DNA from: Ensifer sp. IC4062
Lineage (GTDB): Bacteria > Pseudomonadota > Alphaproteobacteria > Rhizobiales > Rhizobiaceae
Direction of reading: 5' to 3'
Assembly: GCF_020193575.1 (NCBI RefSeq)
Contig: NZ_JADYVD010000014.1
Coordinates: 80,276-144,275 of the forward strand
DNA length: 64,000 nt
The position numbers and the translations under genes are program-made. Shown in pieces: positions 19,257 through 28,050 of this stretch (position 1 is its first letter; every line of letters starts with the position of its first letter). The notes beneath the pieces are model-generated. The model was not told the DNA's origin. It searched no databases and saw only the letters and a program-made list of their open reading frames with translations.

Positions 19257-21821
19257 TCAAATCCGATCTTGCTCAAAGGCGGAACCAGTGGAAGCGGCGC
19301 TCTCGAAGGCCGGCGCGGCCTCGCGAACCTCCACCGGACATGGATATTCCCCCCGCCGCATCAGGCTGTTGAGGCGCAGCGCCTTGTAGTTCTCGGGCAC
19401 AAACACGAGGCCCCTCGGGAAGCGCCGGTTGACCTTGAGCTTCGCCGTCAGTTCGCCCTGTGCAGATTGCACCACCACCTGATCCTGATCCGAAAGACCG
19501 AGCTCGGCGGCATCCTCAGCGCTTATTTCGACATAGGGATCGTCCGCAACGGTATTCAGAATTTCCGAGTGTTCGGAAAGATAACCGTTGTGGAACAGCC
19601 CATTGCCGGTCACCAGCACGAGCCGGCCGGTTGGTTTCGGGGCAGGCGGCGCGGAGAAGAACGTGCTAGCTGCGGGCGTCGGCGCCGCGTTGGTGAAGGC
19701 ACCGTCGGGGCCGAGCCCGTCCTGCGTCAGCCCCTCATAGGCCGGAAGAAGCTGGGCAATCTCGTCGAAAATCTCGCGTTGCGTCAACGGCTGCAGCGGT
19801 TCATTGCGGAGCGCCGCGACGAAGTCGAAGATCGCCAGATTGCTTCGCGCCTCGAAGGCTGGTTCGCGGAATTTGCGAACCGTCTGAAGCCGGCCCTCGT
19901 TGTTGGTAAAGGTACCGGCTTCCTCGCCGAAACCCGCCGCGGGCAAGACGACCTCCGCCAGACCTGCCGTCTCCGTGAGGAAGGTATCCTGCACGATGAG
20001 GAGGTCGATGGCGCCAAGCGCACGCGTCACGAAATCCCGGTCGGGATAGGCGATCAGAGGGTCGGTTCCGGCGACGTAAAGCGCGCCCATCCGCCCGTCG
20101 ACGCAAAGCTCCAGCATCGCGTTGAGATCGGCGCCAGGTTCAGACGGAAGCTCGGCGCCCCAGGCCCGTTCGAGAGTTGCGCGCGCCCCATCGTCGGTGA
20201 CTGCACTGAGCCCCGGCAGCGCCGCGGGCAGAACCCCCATGTCCCAGGCGCCCATCTGGTTGGAGCGGTCGAAGAGGAATTGCATCGCCGGGTTCTTGCC
20301 GAGCAGATGGAGAGCCTTGAGCAGGTTGTTGATCTGCTGCAGCGTCGCGCGCGCTTCGGATGATCTCAGGACGTCGATGCTGACAAGCACGGTGACACTT
20401 CCACTCTCCTCGAGTACCGAGGCCAGACGTTCCTGCGCGCCGCTGCTCGCTGCAGGCCAACCGGTTGTCGCGCCGATATTGGCGTCGCCCGGCAAGGTCT
20501 GACCGAGCGCGGCCACGATCGCCGCAAGGCTCGCCGCTTCTCCGCCCGGCCGCACGCGAACCACCGCACGGGCATCGGCGTCGAGACGCGATGGTCGCGC
20601 CGAGAGCATGAGCAGTCCGGTGTGTCGACGCCGCGCGGCATCCCTGAGCAGGTATTCGGTAACGGGGTTTTCTTCCGTCACGTTGCCGCCGATCACCAGC
20701 ACACAGTCGCGACCGAGCACCTCTTCCAACGGTGCGCGGGCATGAAAACCCGCCACCAGCGGGCCGAGCGCGTCGTAGGGCGTAGACCAGCGCGACGAGC
20801 AGTCGATGTTGTTCGTGCGGAACACGGTCCGCATCAGCTTCTGGAACTGATAGAGCACCTCGTTGGGCAGGCGCGCGGACGCAAGCCCGCCGGCGGCCTT
20901 GCTCTCGACAGCCGAGAGGCGCCGACGCAGGTAGTCGCCAGCCTCCTCCCAGGAAACCGGAGTGAGCGCGCCGTCGCGACGGATCATCGGTCGCTTGATC
21001 CGATCTCGGCTCTCGATGAAGTCGAGCCCGAAGCGTCCGCGCACGCAGAGCGTTTCTCGGTTGACCCCGTGCTCCCAGTCCGAGCGGACGCGCATGAACT
21101 CGCCCTTGCGTGCTCCCACGGTCAGTTGGCAGCCGGTGCCGCAATGCGGGCAGATGGTGTCGGTCTCGTTGAGATCCCAGGGACGTGCCTTGTAGCGATA
21201 CGGGAAACTCATCAGCGCGCCGACGGGGCAGACTTCGACGCAGTTGCCGCACTGGTCGCAGCTCGCAAGACTGCCCTCGAAACCGGTGACGGCGGTGTCC
21301 ATACCCTTTTCGACCGTCCCCAAGGCGACCGCGCCGACGACCTCTTCACACATCCTGACGCAACGCTGGCACTGGATGCACCTGTTGACGTTCATGATGA
21401 TGACCGGGCTCAGACGGATGTCCTTCGAGTGGAACACGCGCTTGGGATCGCGGAACTCGCTTTTGCGGGGACCGTAAGCCATCACCATGTCCTGCAGCTC
21501 GCACTCTCCGCCCTTGTCGCAGATCGGACAGTCGAGCGGGTGGTTGGCGAGCAGCATGTCGAGCATGGACGAGCGCGTTTCCTCGATCAGCGGCGTGTTC
21601 GTCCTGATCACCATCCCATCGGTGACCGCGGTCGCGCAGGATGGCTGCAGTCGCCTGAGCCCTTCGATCTCCACCAGGCACATGCGGCAGGAGGCAAGTG
21701 CCGGCAGTCGCTTCCAGTAGCAGAAGGTCGGGATGTCGATGCCCAAACGCTCGGCCGCACTGAGCACCGTGGAGCCTGCCTCAACTTCCAGCGTTTGTCC
21801 GTCGATCGTGATACTAACCAT
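19257..21821 (-). CDS. nuoG: NADH:quinone oxidoreductase subunit G (long form with N7 motif)
   Basis: Large Fe-S subunit of the complex I peripheral arm, 854 residues, matching the length of NuoG2-type proteins rather than the roughly 690-residue housekeeping alphaproteobacterial form. Ligands visible: [2Fe-2S] Cys34/45/48/62; N5 His94, Cys98/101/107; N4 and the second ferredoxin-like motif (CIQCQRC, CDQCGNC, Cys148-198); and an extra CPHCGTGC...C set (Cys224/227/231/259) matching cluster N7. The rest is a molybdopterin-oxidoreductase fold without obvious cofactor function. The start at 21821 has a CGAGGAAAT ribosome site. A longer frame reading to 21899 would run through a repeat. It is the last gene of the minus-strand cluster. 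Confidence 0.95.
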   Translation of the reverse strand: MVSITIDGQTLEVEAGSTVLSAAERLGIDIPTFCYWKRLPALASCRMCLVEIEGLRRLQPSCATAVTDGMVIRTNTPLIEETRSSMLDMLLANHPLDCPICDKGGECELQDMVMAYGPRKSEFRDPKRVFHSKDIRLSPVIIMNVNRCIQCQRCVRMCEEVVGAVALGTVEKGMDTAVTGFEGSLASCDQCGNCVEVCPVGALMSFPYRYKARPWDLNETDTICPHCGTGCQLTVGARKGEFMRVRSDWEHGVNRETLCVRGRFGLDFIESRDRIKRPMIRRDGALTPVSWEEAGDYLRRRLSAVESKAAGGLASARLPNEVLYQFQKLMRTVFRTNNIDCSSRWSTPYDALGPLVAGFHARAPLEEVLGRDCVLVIGGNVTEENPVTEYLLRDAARRRHTGLLMLSARPSRLDADARAVVRVRPGGEAASLAAIVAALGQTLPGDANIGATTGWPAASSGAQERLASVLEESGSVTVLVSIDVLRSSEARATLQQINNLLKALHLLGKNPAMQFLFDRSNQMGAWDMGVLPAALPGLSAVTDDGARATLERAWGAELPSEPGADLNAMLELCVDGRMGALYVAGTDPLIAYPDRDFVTRALGAIDLLIVQDTFLTETAGLAEVVLPAAGFGEEAGTFTNNEGRLQTVRKFREPAFEARSNLAIFDFVAALRNEPLQPLTQREIFDEIAQLLPAYEGLTQDGLGPDGAFTNAAPTPAASTFFSAPPAPKPTGRLVLVTGNGLFHNGYLSEHSEILNTVADDPYVEISAEDAAELGLSDQDQVVVQSAQGELTAKLKVNRRFPRGLVFVPENYKALRLNSLMRRGEYPCPVEVREAAPAFESAASTGSAFEQDRI

Positions 21822-21858
21822 ATTTCCTCGCAGCCCTGCCCCCGCAGATCTTTCTTTC

Positions 21859-21906
21859 ATGTCGTTGTCCCAAAATCGCTGAACACTTTTGGGCGACATG
21901 CATTAG
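21859..21906 (+). repeat. Palindromic repeat, family B copy 1 (between nuoF and nuoG)
   Basis: The inverted repeat CATGTCGTTGTCCCAAAA / TTTTGGGCGACATG recurs at 53499-53600 and, inverted, at 56506-56604. Here it separates nuoF from nuoG inside what should be one transcript and touches the nuoF stop. Confidence 0.75.
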
Positions 21907-23168
21907 TGGAACGGGCATCTCCGCTCCTCGATATGGGCGACAAACTCCTCGCGGAAATGCTTGAGTGCTGCCCGCAATCCCATCGCCGCGCCGTCGCCCA
22001 AGGCACAGAACGTATTGCCGAAAATGCCCTTGCAGAGCATGTCCAGTTGCTCCAGGTCGCCGGGCGCGCCTTCCCCGGCCTCGATCCGGCGCAGGACCTT
22101 GACGACCCAGTTCAAGCCCTCCCGGCATGGCGTGCACTTGCCGCAGGACTCATGGTGGAAGAATTCGATGATCCGGGTCGCGACCTTCACCATACAGGTG
22201 GTGTCGTCGACCACGATCACGCCGGCCGAACCGAGCATCGAACCGGCGGCGGCGAGCGAATCGAAATCCATCCCCACTTCCAGCCCGTGCTCCGGGATGA
22301 CCGGCGCCGAAACTCCGCCCGGGATAACCGCCTTGATCTTGCGTCCCGGCAGCGCGCCGCCCGCATGCTCCTCGACCAGTTCCTTGAGCGGTATACCCAT
22401 CGGCAACTCGTAGAGGCCGGGTTTCTTCACCTGTCCGCTCACGCAATAGAGCTTCGGACCTGGGCTCTTGTCCGGACCGATGCCGCGAAACCAGGCAGCC
22501 CCCCGTGTCACGATATGCGGCACGCAGGCGAGCGTCTCGACATTGTTGATCACCGTCGGGCTGGCATAGAGCCCGGCCACCGCCGGAAACGGCGGTTTCA
22601 ATCGCGGCTGCGCCCGCTTGCCCTCGAGCGACTCGAGCATCGCGGTCTCCTCGCCGCAGATATAGGCGCCGGCGCCGCAGTGGATGTGGACAGTGAAGTT
22701 AAAATCCGAGCCCAGAATGCCCTTTCCGAGGTATCCCTTTTCGTGAGCCTCCGCGATCGCCTGCTCCAGGCGACGGATAGCCGCCACGTATTCTCCGCGG
22801 ATATAGACATAGGCGATTTCCGCCCCGATCGCGTAGCCGCTCACTGCCAGCCCCTCGATGAGCTGGTGGGGGTCGCGCTCCATGATGATGCGGTCCTTGA
22901 AGGTGCCGGGCTCTCCCTCGTCCGCGTTGCAGCACAGATATTTCGGCTTGTCGCCCCCTTTCGGCACGAAGCTCCACTTCATTCCGGTCGGGAACCCGGC
23001 ACCGCCGCGACCGCGGAGGTTCGATTGTTTCACGAGCTCTACGACCTCGCCAGGCGTGTATTCGCCGAGCACCTTCCGAAGCGCCTGATAGCCGCCGCCG
23101 GCCTCATAGGTTGAAAGCAGATGGCCGTTCGCGACCTCGACATTCTTGAGAAGAACCGGCTCGTACAT
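21903..23168 (-). CDS. nuoF: NADH:quinone oxidoreductase subunit F (NADH/FMN site)
   Basis: 421 residues, the same length as NuoF2-type proteins. It oxidises NADH with FMN and passes electrons to cluster N3. The FMN/NADH loop LRGRGGAGFPTGMKW lies near 51-65, ADEGEPGTFKDR follows, and SCGKCTPCREG near 340-350 holds three ligands of the [4Fe-4S] cluster. The fourth is in FCALGDGAA. Start 23168 (MYEPVLLKNV) fits the family. It begins a few bases after the nuoE stop, so translation is coupled. Confidence 0.96.
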   Translation of the reverse strand: MYEPVLLKNVEVANGHLLSTYEAGGGYQALRKVLGEYTPGEVVELVKQSNLRGRGGAGFPTGMKWSFVPKGGDKPKYLCCNADEGEPGTFKDRIIMERDPHQLIEGLAVSGYAIGAEIAYVYIRGEYVAAIRRLEQAIAEAHEKGYLGKGILGSDFNFTVHIHCGAGAYICGEETAMLESLEGKRAQPRLKPPFPAVAGLYASPTVINNVETLACVPHIVTRGAAWFRGIGPDKSPGPKLYCVSGQVKKPGLYELPMGIPLKELVEEHAGGALPGRKIKAVIPGGVSAPVIPEHGLEVGMDFDSLAAAGSMLGSAGVIVVDDTTCMVKVATRIIEFFHHESCGKCTPCREGLNWVVKVLRRIEAGEGAPGDLEQLDMLCKGIFGNTFCALGDGAAMGLRAALKHFREEFVAHIEERRCPFH

Positions 23169-23172
23169 GGCG

Positions 23173-23685
23173 CTACTCTCCCGGCAACGGCTGAGCAACG
23201 TGCTCGACGCCCGTTACACGCCCCACCGCGGCCCGAAGGCTATCCAGCAGCGCGTCCAGCCGCGCAACGTCAAGGTCGCCGTGGTAGTCGTCGCCGACCT
23301 GCATTACCGGAGCCATCTCGCAGGCACCAAGGCACTCGACGGTGGAGAGCGTGAACAACCCGTCCGCCGTGCTGTCGCCCTTCCTGATACCGAGCACCGT
23401 TTCCAGGTGCGCCAGCAGCTTCTCGGAACCGCACAGCATGCAAGAAACATTGTCGCAGAGCTGCAGGTGGTACATGCCTACCGGCTCAGTGTGGAAGAGC
23501 GTGTAGAAGGTCGCTAGCTCGTAGACCCAGATCCGCTCGACTCCGAGGATGTCGGCGACCTCCTCCAGCACGGGACCGGGCAGATGGCCATGTTCCTTCT
23601 GTGCGATCACAAGCGCGGGCATGATCGCCGAGCGCTGGTCTGGATACGCCGCCGCTGCCTGTTCGATTTTTTCGCGCATGCTCAT
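23173..23685 (-). CDS. nuoE: NADH:quinone oxidoreductase subunit E ([2Fe-2S] N1a)
   Basis: 170 residues of thioredoxin-like fold. Cluster N1a ligands are Cys77, Cys82, Cys118 and Cys122 (CDNVSC and ECLGACEMAP). The start is MSM at 23685 or the ATG at 23679; GGAG upstream fits either. It is shorter than the housekeeping alphaproteobacterial NuoE, which often has a long C-terminal extension. It lies between nuoD (14-base gap) and nuoF. Confidence 0.94.
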   Translation of the reverse strand: MSMREKIEQAAAAYPDQRSAIMPALVIAQKEHGHLPGPVLEEVADILGVERIWVYELATFYTLFHTEPVGMYHLQLCDNVSCMLCGSEKLLAHLETVLGIRKGDSTADGLFTLSTVECLGACEMAPVMQVGDDYHGDLDVARLDALLDSLRAAVGRVTGVEHVAQPLPGE

Positions 23686-23699
23686 CGCGTCCAAATCTC

Positions 23700-24914
23700 C
23701 TACTTGTCCACCTCCGCCATGACAGGGTCGAGGCTGCCGAGCACGGCGATCATATCCGCCAGGTAGCGGGCGTTGGTGACCCCGAAGAGCGCCTGAAGAT
23801 TGACGAACGATGGTGCCCGCACCTTCATGCGGAACGGTTTTGGCGACCCGTCGCTGATGATGTAGAAGCCGAGCTCGCCCTTTGGCGCCTCGATCGCTGA
23901 ATAAACTTCGCCGGCCGGCACGTTGAAGCCATAGGCCGACAGATCGAAATGCTGGATCAGCGCCTCCATCGAACAGTGCACCCGTTCCTTGTCCAACGGG
24001 AAGGCGATCGTGGGCATGTCGATCTGGAACGGCCCTTCGGGCATCTGGGCGAGACATTGCTCGATGATGCGGATGCTTTCACGCATCTCGTCAACCCGGC
24101 ACCGCCAGCGTGCGTAGCAATCGCCCTCGTCACGGGTAATGACCGTGAAATCGAGCCGATCGTAGATTTCGTAAGGCTCGTCACGCCGGATGTCCCAGTC
24201 GACACCGGAAGCACGCAGGTTCGGGCCGCTCAGGCCGAGGTCGATGGCGTCCTCGGCGGAGATCACGCCGATGCCTTCCGTGCGGTTGAGGAACACGCGG
24301 TTGTCTTCGAGCAATCGTTCATAATCGCGAATCCGGCTCGGGAAGATGTCGCAGAACTCCCTGATCTTCGGAAGGAAGCCATCAGGTAGGTCTTCGCGCA
24401 CCCCGCCGACCCTGCAGAAGGAGGTGTGCATGCGCGCGCCGGTGATCATTTCCAGGAGGTCCATGATCATCTCGCGTTCGCGCATGACGTAAAGCAGCGC
24501 AGTCATGGCGCCGAGATCCATCGGCAGCGCGCCGGTGATCAGGAGATGGCCGGAGATCCGCGCCAGTTCGGCCATCAGCACGCGGATATATTGCGCGCGG
24601 ATCGGCGCTTCGATCCCGAGGAGCTTCTCCACCGCCAGCGCGAAGGCCAGGTTGTTCGAGGGCGGACAGAGATAATCGAGCCGGTCTGTCAGCGGAAAGA
24701 TCTGAGTATAGGTGAAACTCTCCGCCAATTTTTCCGTGCCGCGGTGAAGATAGCCGACATGCGGATCCACGCGCTCGACATACTCGCCATCCAGCTCGAG
24801 CACGAGCCTCAGGACCCCATGGGTGCTGGGGTGTTGTGGACCGAGGTTGAGTAGCACTTCCCTGGTCTTGAGCGCTTCACCTTCCGGTCTCATCAGCTCG
24901 GTGACTTCGGTCAT
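23700..24914 (-). CDS. nuoD: NADH:quinone oxidoreductase subunit D (quinone site)
   Basis: 404 residues, related to the large subunit of [NiFe] hydrogenases but without the metal-ligand cysteines. The quinone-site signature LNLGPQHPSTHGVLR is at about 22-36 with its conserved His, and the conserved RGTEKL and RVGGVREDLP segments are present. It is separate from nuoC, unlike the fused CD of E. coli. The start at 24914 is preceded by GAGCTGAG. 77 bases separate it from nuoC. Confidence 0.95.
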   Translation of the reverse strand: MTEVTELMRPEGEALKTREVLLNLGPQHPSTHGVLRLVLELDGEYVERVDPHVGYLHRGTEKLAESFTYTQIFPLTDRLDYLCPPSNNLAFALAVEKLLGIEAPIRAQYIRVLMAELARISGHLLITGALPMDLGAMTALLYVMREREMIMDLLEMITGARMHTSFCRVGGVREDLPDGFLPKIREFCDIFPSRIRDYERLLEDNRVFLNRTEGIGVISAEDAIDLGLSGPNLRASGVDWDIRRDEPYEIYDRLDFTVITRDEGDCYARWRCRVDEMRESIRIIEQCLAQMPEGPFQIDMPTIAFPLDKERVHCSMEALIQHFDLSAYGFNVPAGEVYSAIEAPKGELGFYIISDGSPKPFRMKVRAPSFVNLQALFGVTNARYLADMIAVLGSLDPVMAEVDK

Positions 24915-24991
24915 CTCAGCTCTCCGACGTCGAACGGCCTCCTTCAAATCAGTCTGAGCGGTCTGCGGGCGGAAACCCGCCTCATCCCGCT

Positions 24992-25528
24992 CTACGGAAT
25001 ATCCCTGGTGGCAAGGTCGGGCTGCGTCGGCGGCGGGCCTTCGGCGCCAAACGGGTTCAGCTTGTCCTTGTAACCCCGGAGCGGAAAATCCTTGCGCTGC
25101 GGGAAACCCTCGAAGCCTTCCCACATGTAGATCCGGCGCAGGTCGGGATGCCCGGTAAACCGGATGCCGTACATGTCCCATGCCTCGCGCTCGTGCCAGT
25201 TGGCGGTGCGCCAAACGCCCGTGACCGAGGGAACCTCGGGGGGATCGCCAAGCCGGCACTTGATGCGGATGCGCCATTTGTTAGGCAGCGAATAGAGGTG
25301 GTAGACCGCCTCGTAACGCGGCGTTTCTGGATAATGGTCAACCCCGCAGATGTCCGAGAGGAAATTGAATTTGAGCGCCGGATCGTCTTTCAGGAACCAG
25401 CAGAACTCGACGATCTTCTCCGGCGGGACCGCAAAGACTTCGATGCCGTGCGCGGTGCCTAGATCTTCGATTGCTTCTCCAAAGCGCTCCAAGATCGGAG
25501 CGCGGTTGAGAGACGGGTCCACACTCAT
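24992..25528 (-). CDS. nuoC: NADH:quinone oxidoreductase subunit C
   Basis: 178 residues of the 30-kDa subunit family, a structural part of the Q module. The signature [18 protein letters not shown] ([22 protein letters not shown]) and the C-terminal RKDFPLRGY are present. It overlaps the nuoB stop (ATGA), indicating coupled translation. Confidence 0.95.
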   Translation of the reverse strand: MSVDPSLNRAPILERFGEAIEDLGTAHGIEVFAVPPEKIVEFCWFLKDDPALKFNFLSDICGVDHYPETPRYEAVYHLYSLPNKWRIRIKCRLGDPPEVPSVTGVWRTANWHEREAWDMYGIRFTGHPDLRRIYMWEGFEGFPQRKDFPLRGYKDKLNPFGAEGPPPTQPDLATRDIP

Positions 25529-26028
25529 GACGCTACAACCCGATCGAGAGGCGTCCCGGTCAACGCGCGGGACTTCTTGATCTTCTCCTGCAACAGCAAG
25601 AACCCGTGCATCAACGCCTCGGGCCGCGGCGGACAGCCGGGCACATGCACGTCGACCGGCACGAAAGTTTCCGACCCCTGCACCACGGCGTAGGTGTTGT
25701 AGACCCCGCCCGAAATGGCGCAGGTGCCCATGGCGATCACCCAGCGCGGCTCCGGCATCTGGTCGTAGAGCCGCCGGACGACCGGCGCGAATTTCCGCGT
25801 CACGGTTCCGGCGATGATCATCACGTCGGACTGGCGCGGCGACGGGCGGAACACCACGCCGAACCGATCGAGGTCATAGCGCGCACAACCGGCCGAGATC
25901 ATCTCGATGGCGCAGCAGGCAATACCGAAGGTCTCTGGCCACAGTGCCGACCTTCGGCTCCAGCTGATCACGCTGTCGGCCGTCGTGAACAGGACACTGT
26001 CGCGGATCGCGTTTCCTACTCCTCCCAT
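25525..26028 (-). CDS. nuoB: NADH:quinone oxidoreductase subunit B (cluster N2)
   Basis: 167 residues. The ligands of N2, the last iron-sulfur cluster before quinone, are the adjacent Cys38-Cys39 (GIACCAIEM), Cys103 (MGTCAISGG) and Cys132 ([10 protein letters not shown]). It overlaps the end of nuoA by 13 bases. Full length, with no unusual features. Confidence 0.96.
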   Translation of the reverse strand: MGGVGNAIRDSVLFTTADSVISWSRRSALWPETFGIACCAIEMISAGCARYDLDRFGVVFRPSPRQSDVMIIAGTVTRKFAPVVRRLYDQMPEPRWVIAMGTCAISGGVYNTYAVVQGSETFVPVDVHVPGCPPRPEALMHGFLLLQEKIKKSRALTGTPLDRVVAS

Positions 26029-26381
26029 TCAAGCGCTCCCTTCAGCCAAGCGTAGGCGAAGCCTACGAGAAGCAGCACGATGAAAACGAACATCTCGACA
26101 AAACCGACCAGCCCGATTTCTTTCAGGACGACGGCCCAAGGAAAGAGGAACATCGTCTCGACGTCGAAGACGACCAGCAGGATCGCAAGGATATAGAACT
26201 GCACCCGGAAGCGACCTCCCGCGGCCTCGCCCGCAGGGTCCATGCCGCATTCATAGGGCATGTTCTTTGCCGGATAAGGGTTGGACGGGCGCAGCAGCGA
26301 GGACACAAAAAGCGTCGCCCCTGCCACCAGAACAACTCCAGCGACCATGAGAAGAACCGGCAGAAATTCCATTGCCGTCAT
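26016..26381 (-). CDS. nuoA: NADH:quinone oxidoreductase subunit A
   Basis: 121 residues, three transmembrane helices. The acidic loop [10 protein letters not shown] and the [12 protein letters not shown] motif of helix 2 are diagnostic. It starts the nuoABCDEFG run and is preceded by a 226-base gap after nuoN, so it may have its own promoter. Confidence 0.95.
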   Translation of the reverse strand: MTAMEFLPVLLMVAGVVLVAGATLFVSSLLRPSNPYPAKNMPYECGMDPAGEAAGGRFRVQFYILAILLVVFDVETMFLFPWAVVLKEIGLVGFVEMFVFIVLLLVGFAYAWLKGALEWEE

Positions 26382-26607
26382 ATCATTACGCCCCGCTCAA
26401 CCAACGAGGGCTCAGTCGCGATGTAGGGCGGGTAAATATCGTCGCCCCGAAAGCAACCTGGGCAATCCTTTAGAGACTCTATTCTGTCGGGCGGATCATT
26501 GCAAATCCAATCGATTAGGCGGGATCGGTTCGAATTGGGTCGTTTTCGGGTTAGTGACCGCATGTGCGTAGAGGGGGGTATTAGCACCCGCTGATCCGAC
26601 CAACTCC
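26382..26607. other. Gap between nuoN and nuoA
   Basis: 226 bases with no convincing gene and lower GC content than the flanks. It may hold a promoter for nuoABCDEFG or an mRNA processing site. No clear promoter was identified by eye. Confidence 0.4.
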
Positions 26608-28050
26608 CTACCCTCCAGACGCCGACTGTTGTGCAAGCCCAAGGAACCACGCCGGAAATAGTCCGATGCCGATGGTGCCAAGGGCGGTGAAGGCAAGCGT
26701 GGCGCGCACCATGGGCGTCAGCGCGGGCTCGAACACCCTCTCGGGCTCGCGCATGTAGATCACCATAACGATGCGGATGTAGAAGTAGGCGGCGACGGCG
26801 CTCAAGAGCACGGCGATCACCGCCAGCATGACGAAACCTCGCTCGACGAGAGCGACAAGCACATAGAACTTGGCGAAGAAGCCGGCGGTCGGCGGAATGC
26901 CTGCGAGCGAGAACAGATAGATGAGCATCAGAAGCGCGAGCCCCGGATGCGACTTGGCGAAACCCGCGTAGTCGTTGATGACCTCGCCCGAGAAATCGCC
27001 GTTCCGCATCATGATGACGGCGCCGAAAATGCCGAGGTTCATGAAGGAGTAGATCAGCATGTAGAGCATCACGCTGGCGATTCCGTCCTGACCGCCGGCC
27101 ACCACGCCGAAGATGGCGAAGCCGGCATGTGCTATGCTGGAATAGGCAAGCAGCCGCTTGAAATTATCCTGCACCAGCGCCACGAAGCTGCCGAGCGCCA
27201 TGGTCACCACCGCGATGACCGCGACGATGATCCAGACGTCCGAGGCGGCGACCAGAGGGTTGAGGAAGACCCTGAGGATCACGGCGAAACCCGCCGCCTT
27301 CGGCCCCACCGACATGAAGGCGGTGATAGTCGTCGGCGCGCCTTCGTAGACGTCCGGCAGCCACATATGGAACGGCACCGCTCCGACTTTGAACACCAGC
27401 CCCGCGACGATGAAGACCACCGCCAGCAGCAATCCGGGATCGAGCGGATCGCCGGTTACCGCCTGAGCCATTGCATCGAGTTGCGTCGTGCCGGTCAGCC
27501 CGTAAACCAGCGAGACACCGTACAGGAAAATCCCGGTCGAGACCGCGCCAAGGATCACGTATTTCAACGCGGCTTCGTTCGAGCGCCGCTCGCGTCGCAT
27601 GAAGCCGGTCAGCACATAGGTGCAAAGCACCATCAGTTCGAGGCCGACATAGATCGACAGAAGATCCGTCGCCGAGGCCATGATCATCATGCCGAAAAGC
27701 GCAAAGAGCAGCAGGACGTAATATTCGCTGCTGCTCCCGATCCCTTCGATATCGGCATATTTTCGCGACAAGAGGAATGTCAGGATCGTGGCCAGATAGA
27801 ACACGAGCTTGAAGAAGACTGCGAAGCGGTCGGCGATGAACATGCCGGAATAGGCCGGCCGCACCTCACTCCCCAGCATGAGCGTCGCCAGGGCGGCGAT
27901 CAGGACGATCGCGATGGAAGCCGAGACGAGGAGATGTTCCTGCCCCTTGCGCAGAAGCTGCCCCAGGATCAAGAGGATGCAGGCCCCGGTGACCACCACG
28001 ATCTCGGGCAGGCTCGCGATGATCGACTGGAGAAGCGCGGCGGCGGTCAT
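26608..28050 (-). CDS. nuoN: NADH:quinone oxidoreductase subunit N (antiporter-like)
   Basis: 480 residues with about 14 helices. It carries the antiporter-like pump signature: a glutamate in VGLELMVLCTYVL (helix 5), a lysine in VFKVGAVPFHMWLPDVYEGAP (helix 7) and a lysine in GPKAAGFAVILR (helix 8). It is the pump nearest the quinone module in complex I. It overlaps the end of nuoM by four bases. Confidence 0.94.
   Translation of the reverse strand: MTAAALLQSIIASLPEIVVVTGACILLILGQLLRKGQEHLLVSASIAIVLIAALATLMLGSEVRPAYSGMFIADRFAVFFKLVFYLATILTFLLSRKYADIEGIGSSSEYYVLLLFALFGMMIMASATDLLSIYVGLELMVLCTYVLTGFMRRERRSNEAALKYVILGAVSTGIFLYGVSLVYGLTGTTQLDAMAQAVTGDPLDPGLLLAVVFIVAGLVFKVGAVPFHMWLPDVYEGAPTTITAFMSVGPKAAGFAVILRVFLNPLVAASDVWIIVAVIAVVTMALGSFVALVQDNFKRLLAYSSIAHAGFAIFGVVAGGQDGIASVMLYMLIYSFMNLGIFGAVIMMRNGDFSGEVINDYAGFAKSHPGLALLMLIYLFSLAGIPPTAGFFAKFYVLVALVERGFVMLAVIAVLLSAVAAYFYIRIVMVIYMREPERVFEPALTPMVRATLAFTALGTIGIGLFPAWFLGLAQQSASGG

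Noticed and set aside
20622..23114. 830-residue plus-strand frame opposite nuoG and nuoF
   Set aside because: Antisense to two genes with all cofactor ligands intact; low-complexity shadow.
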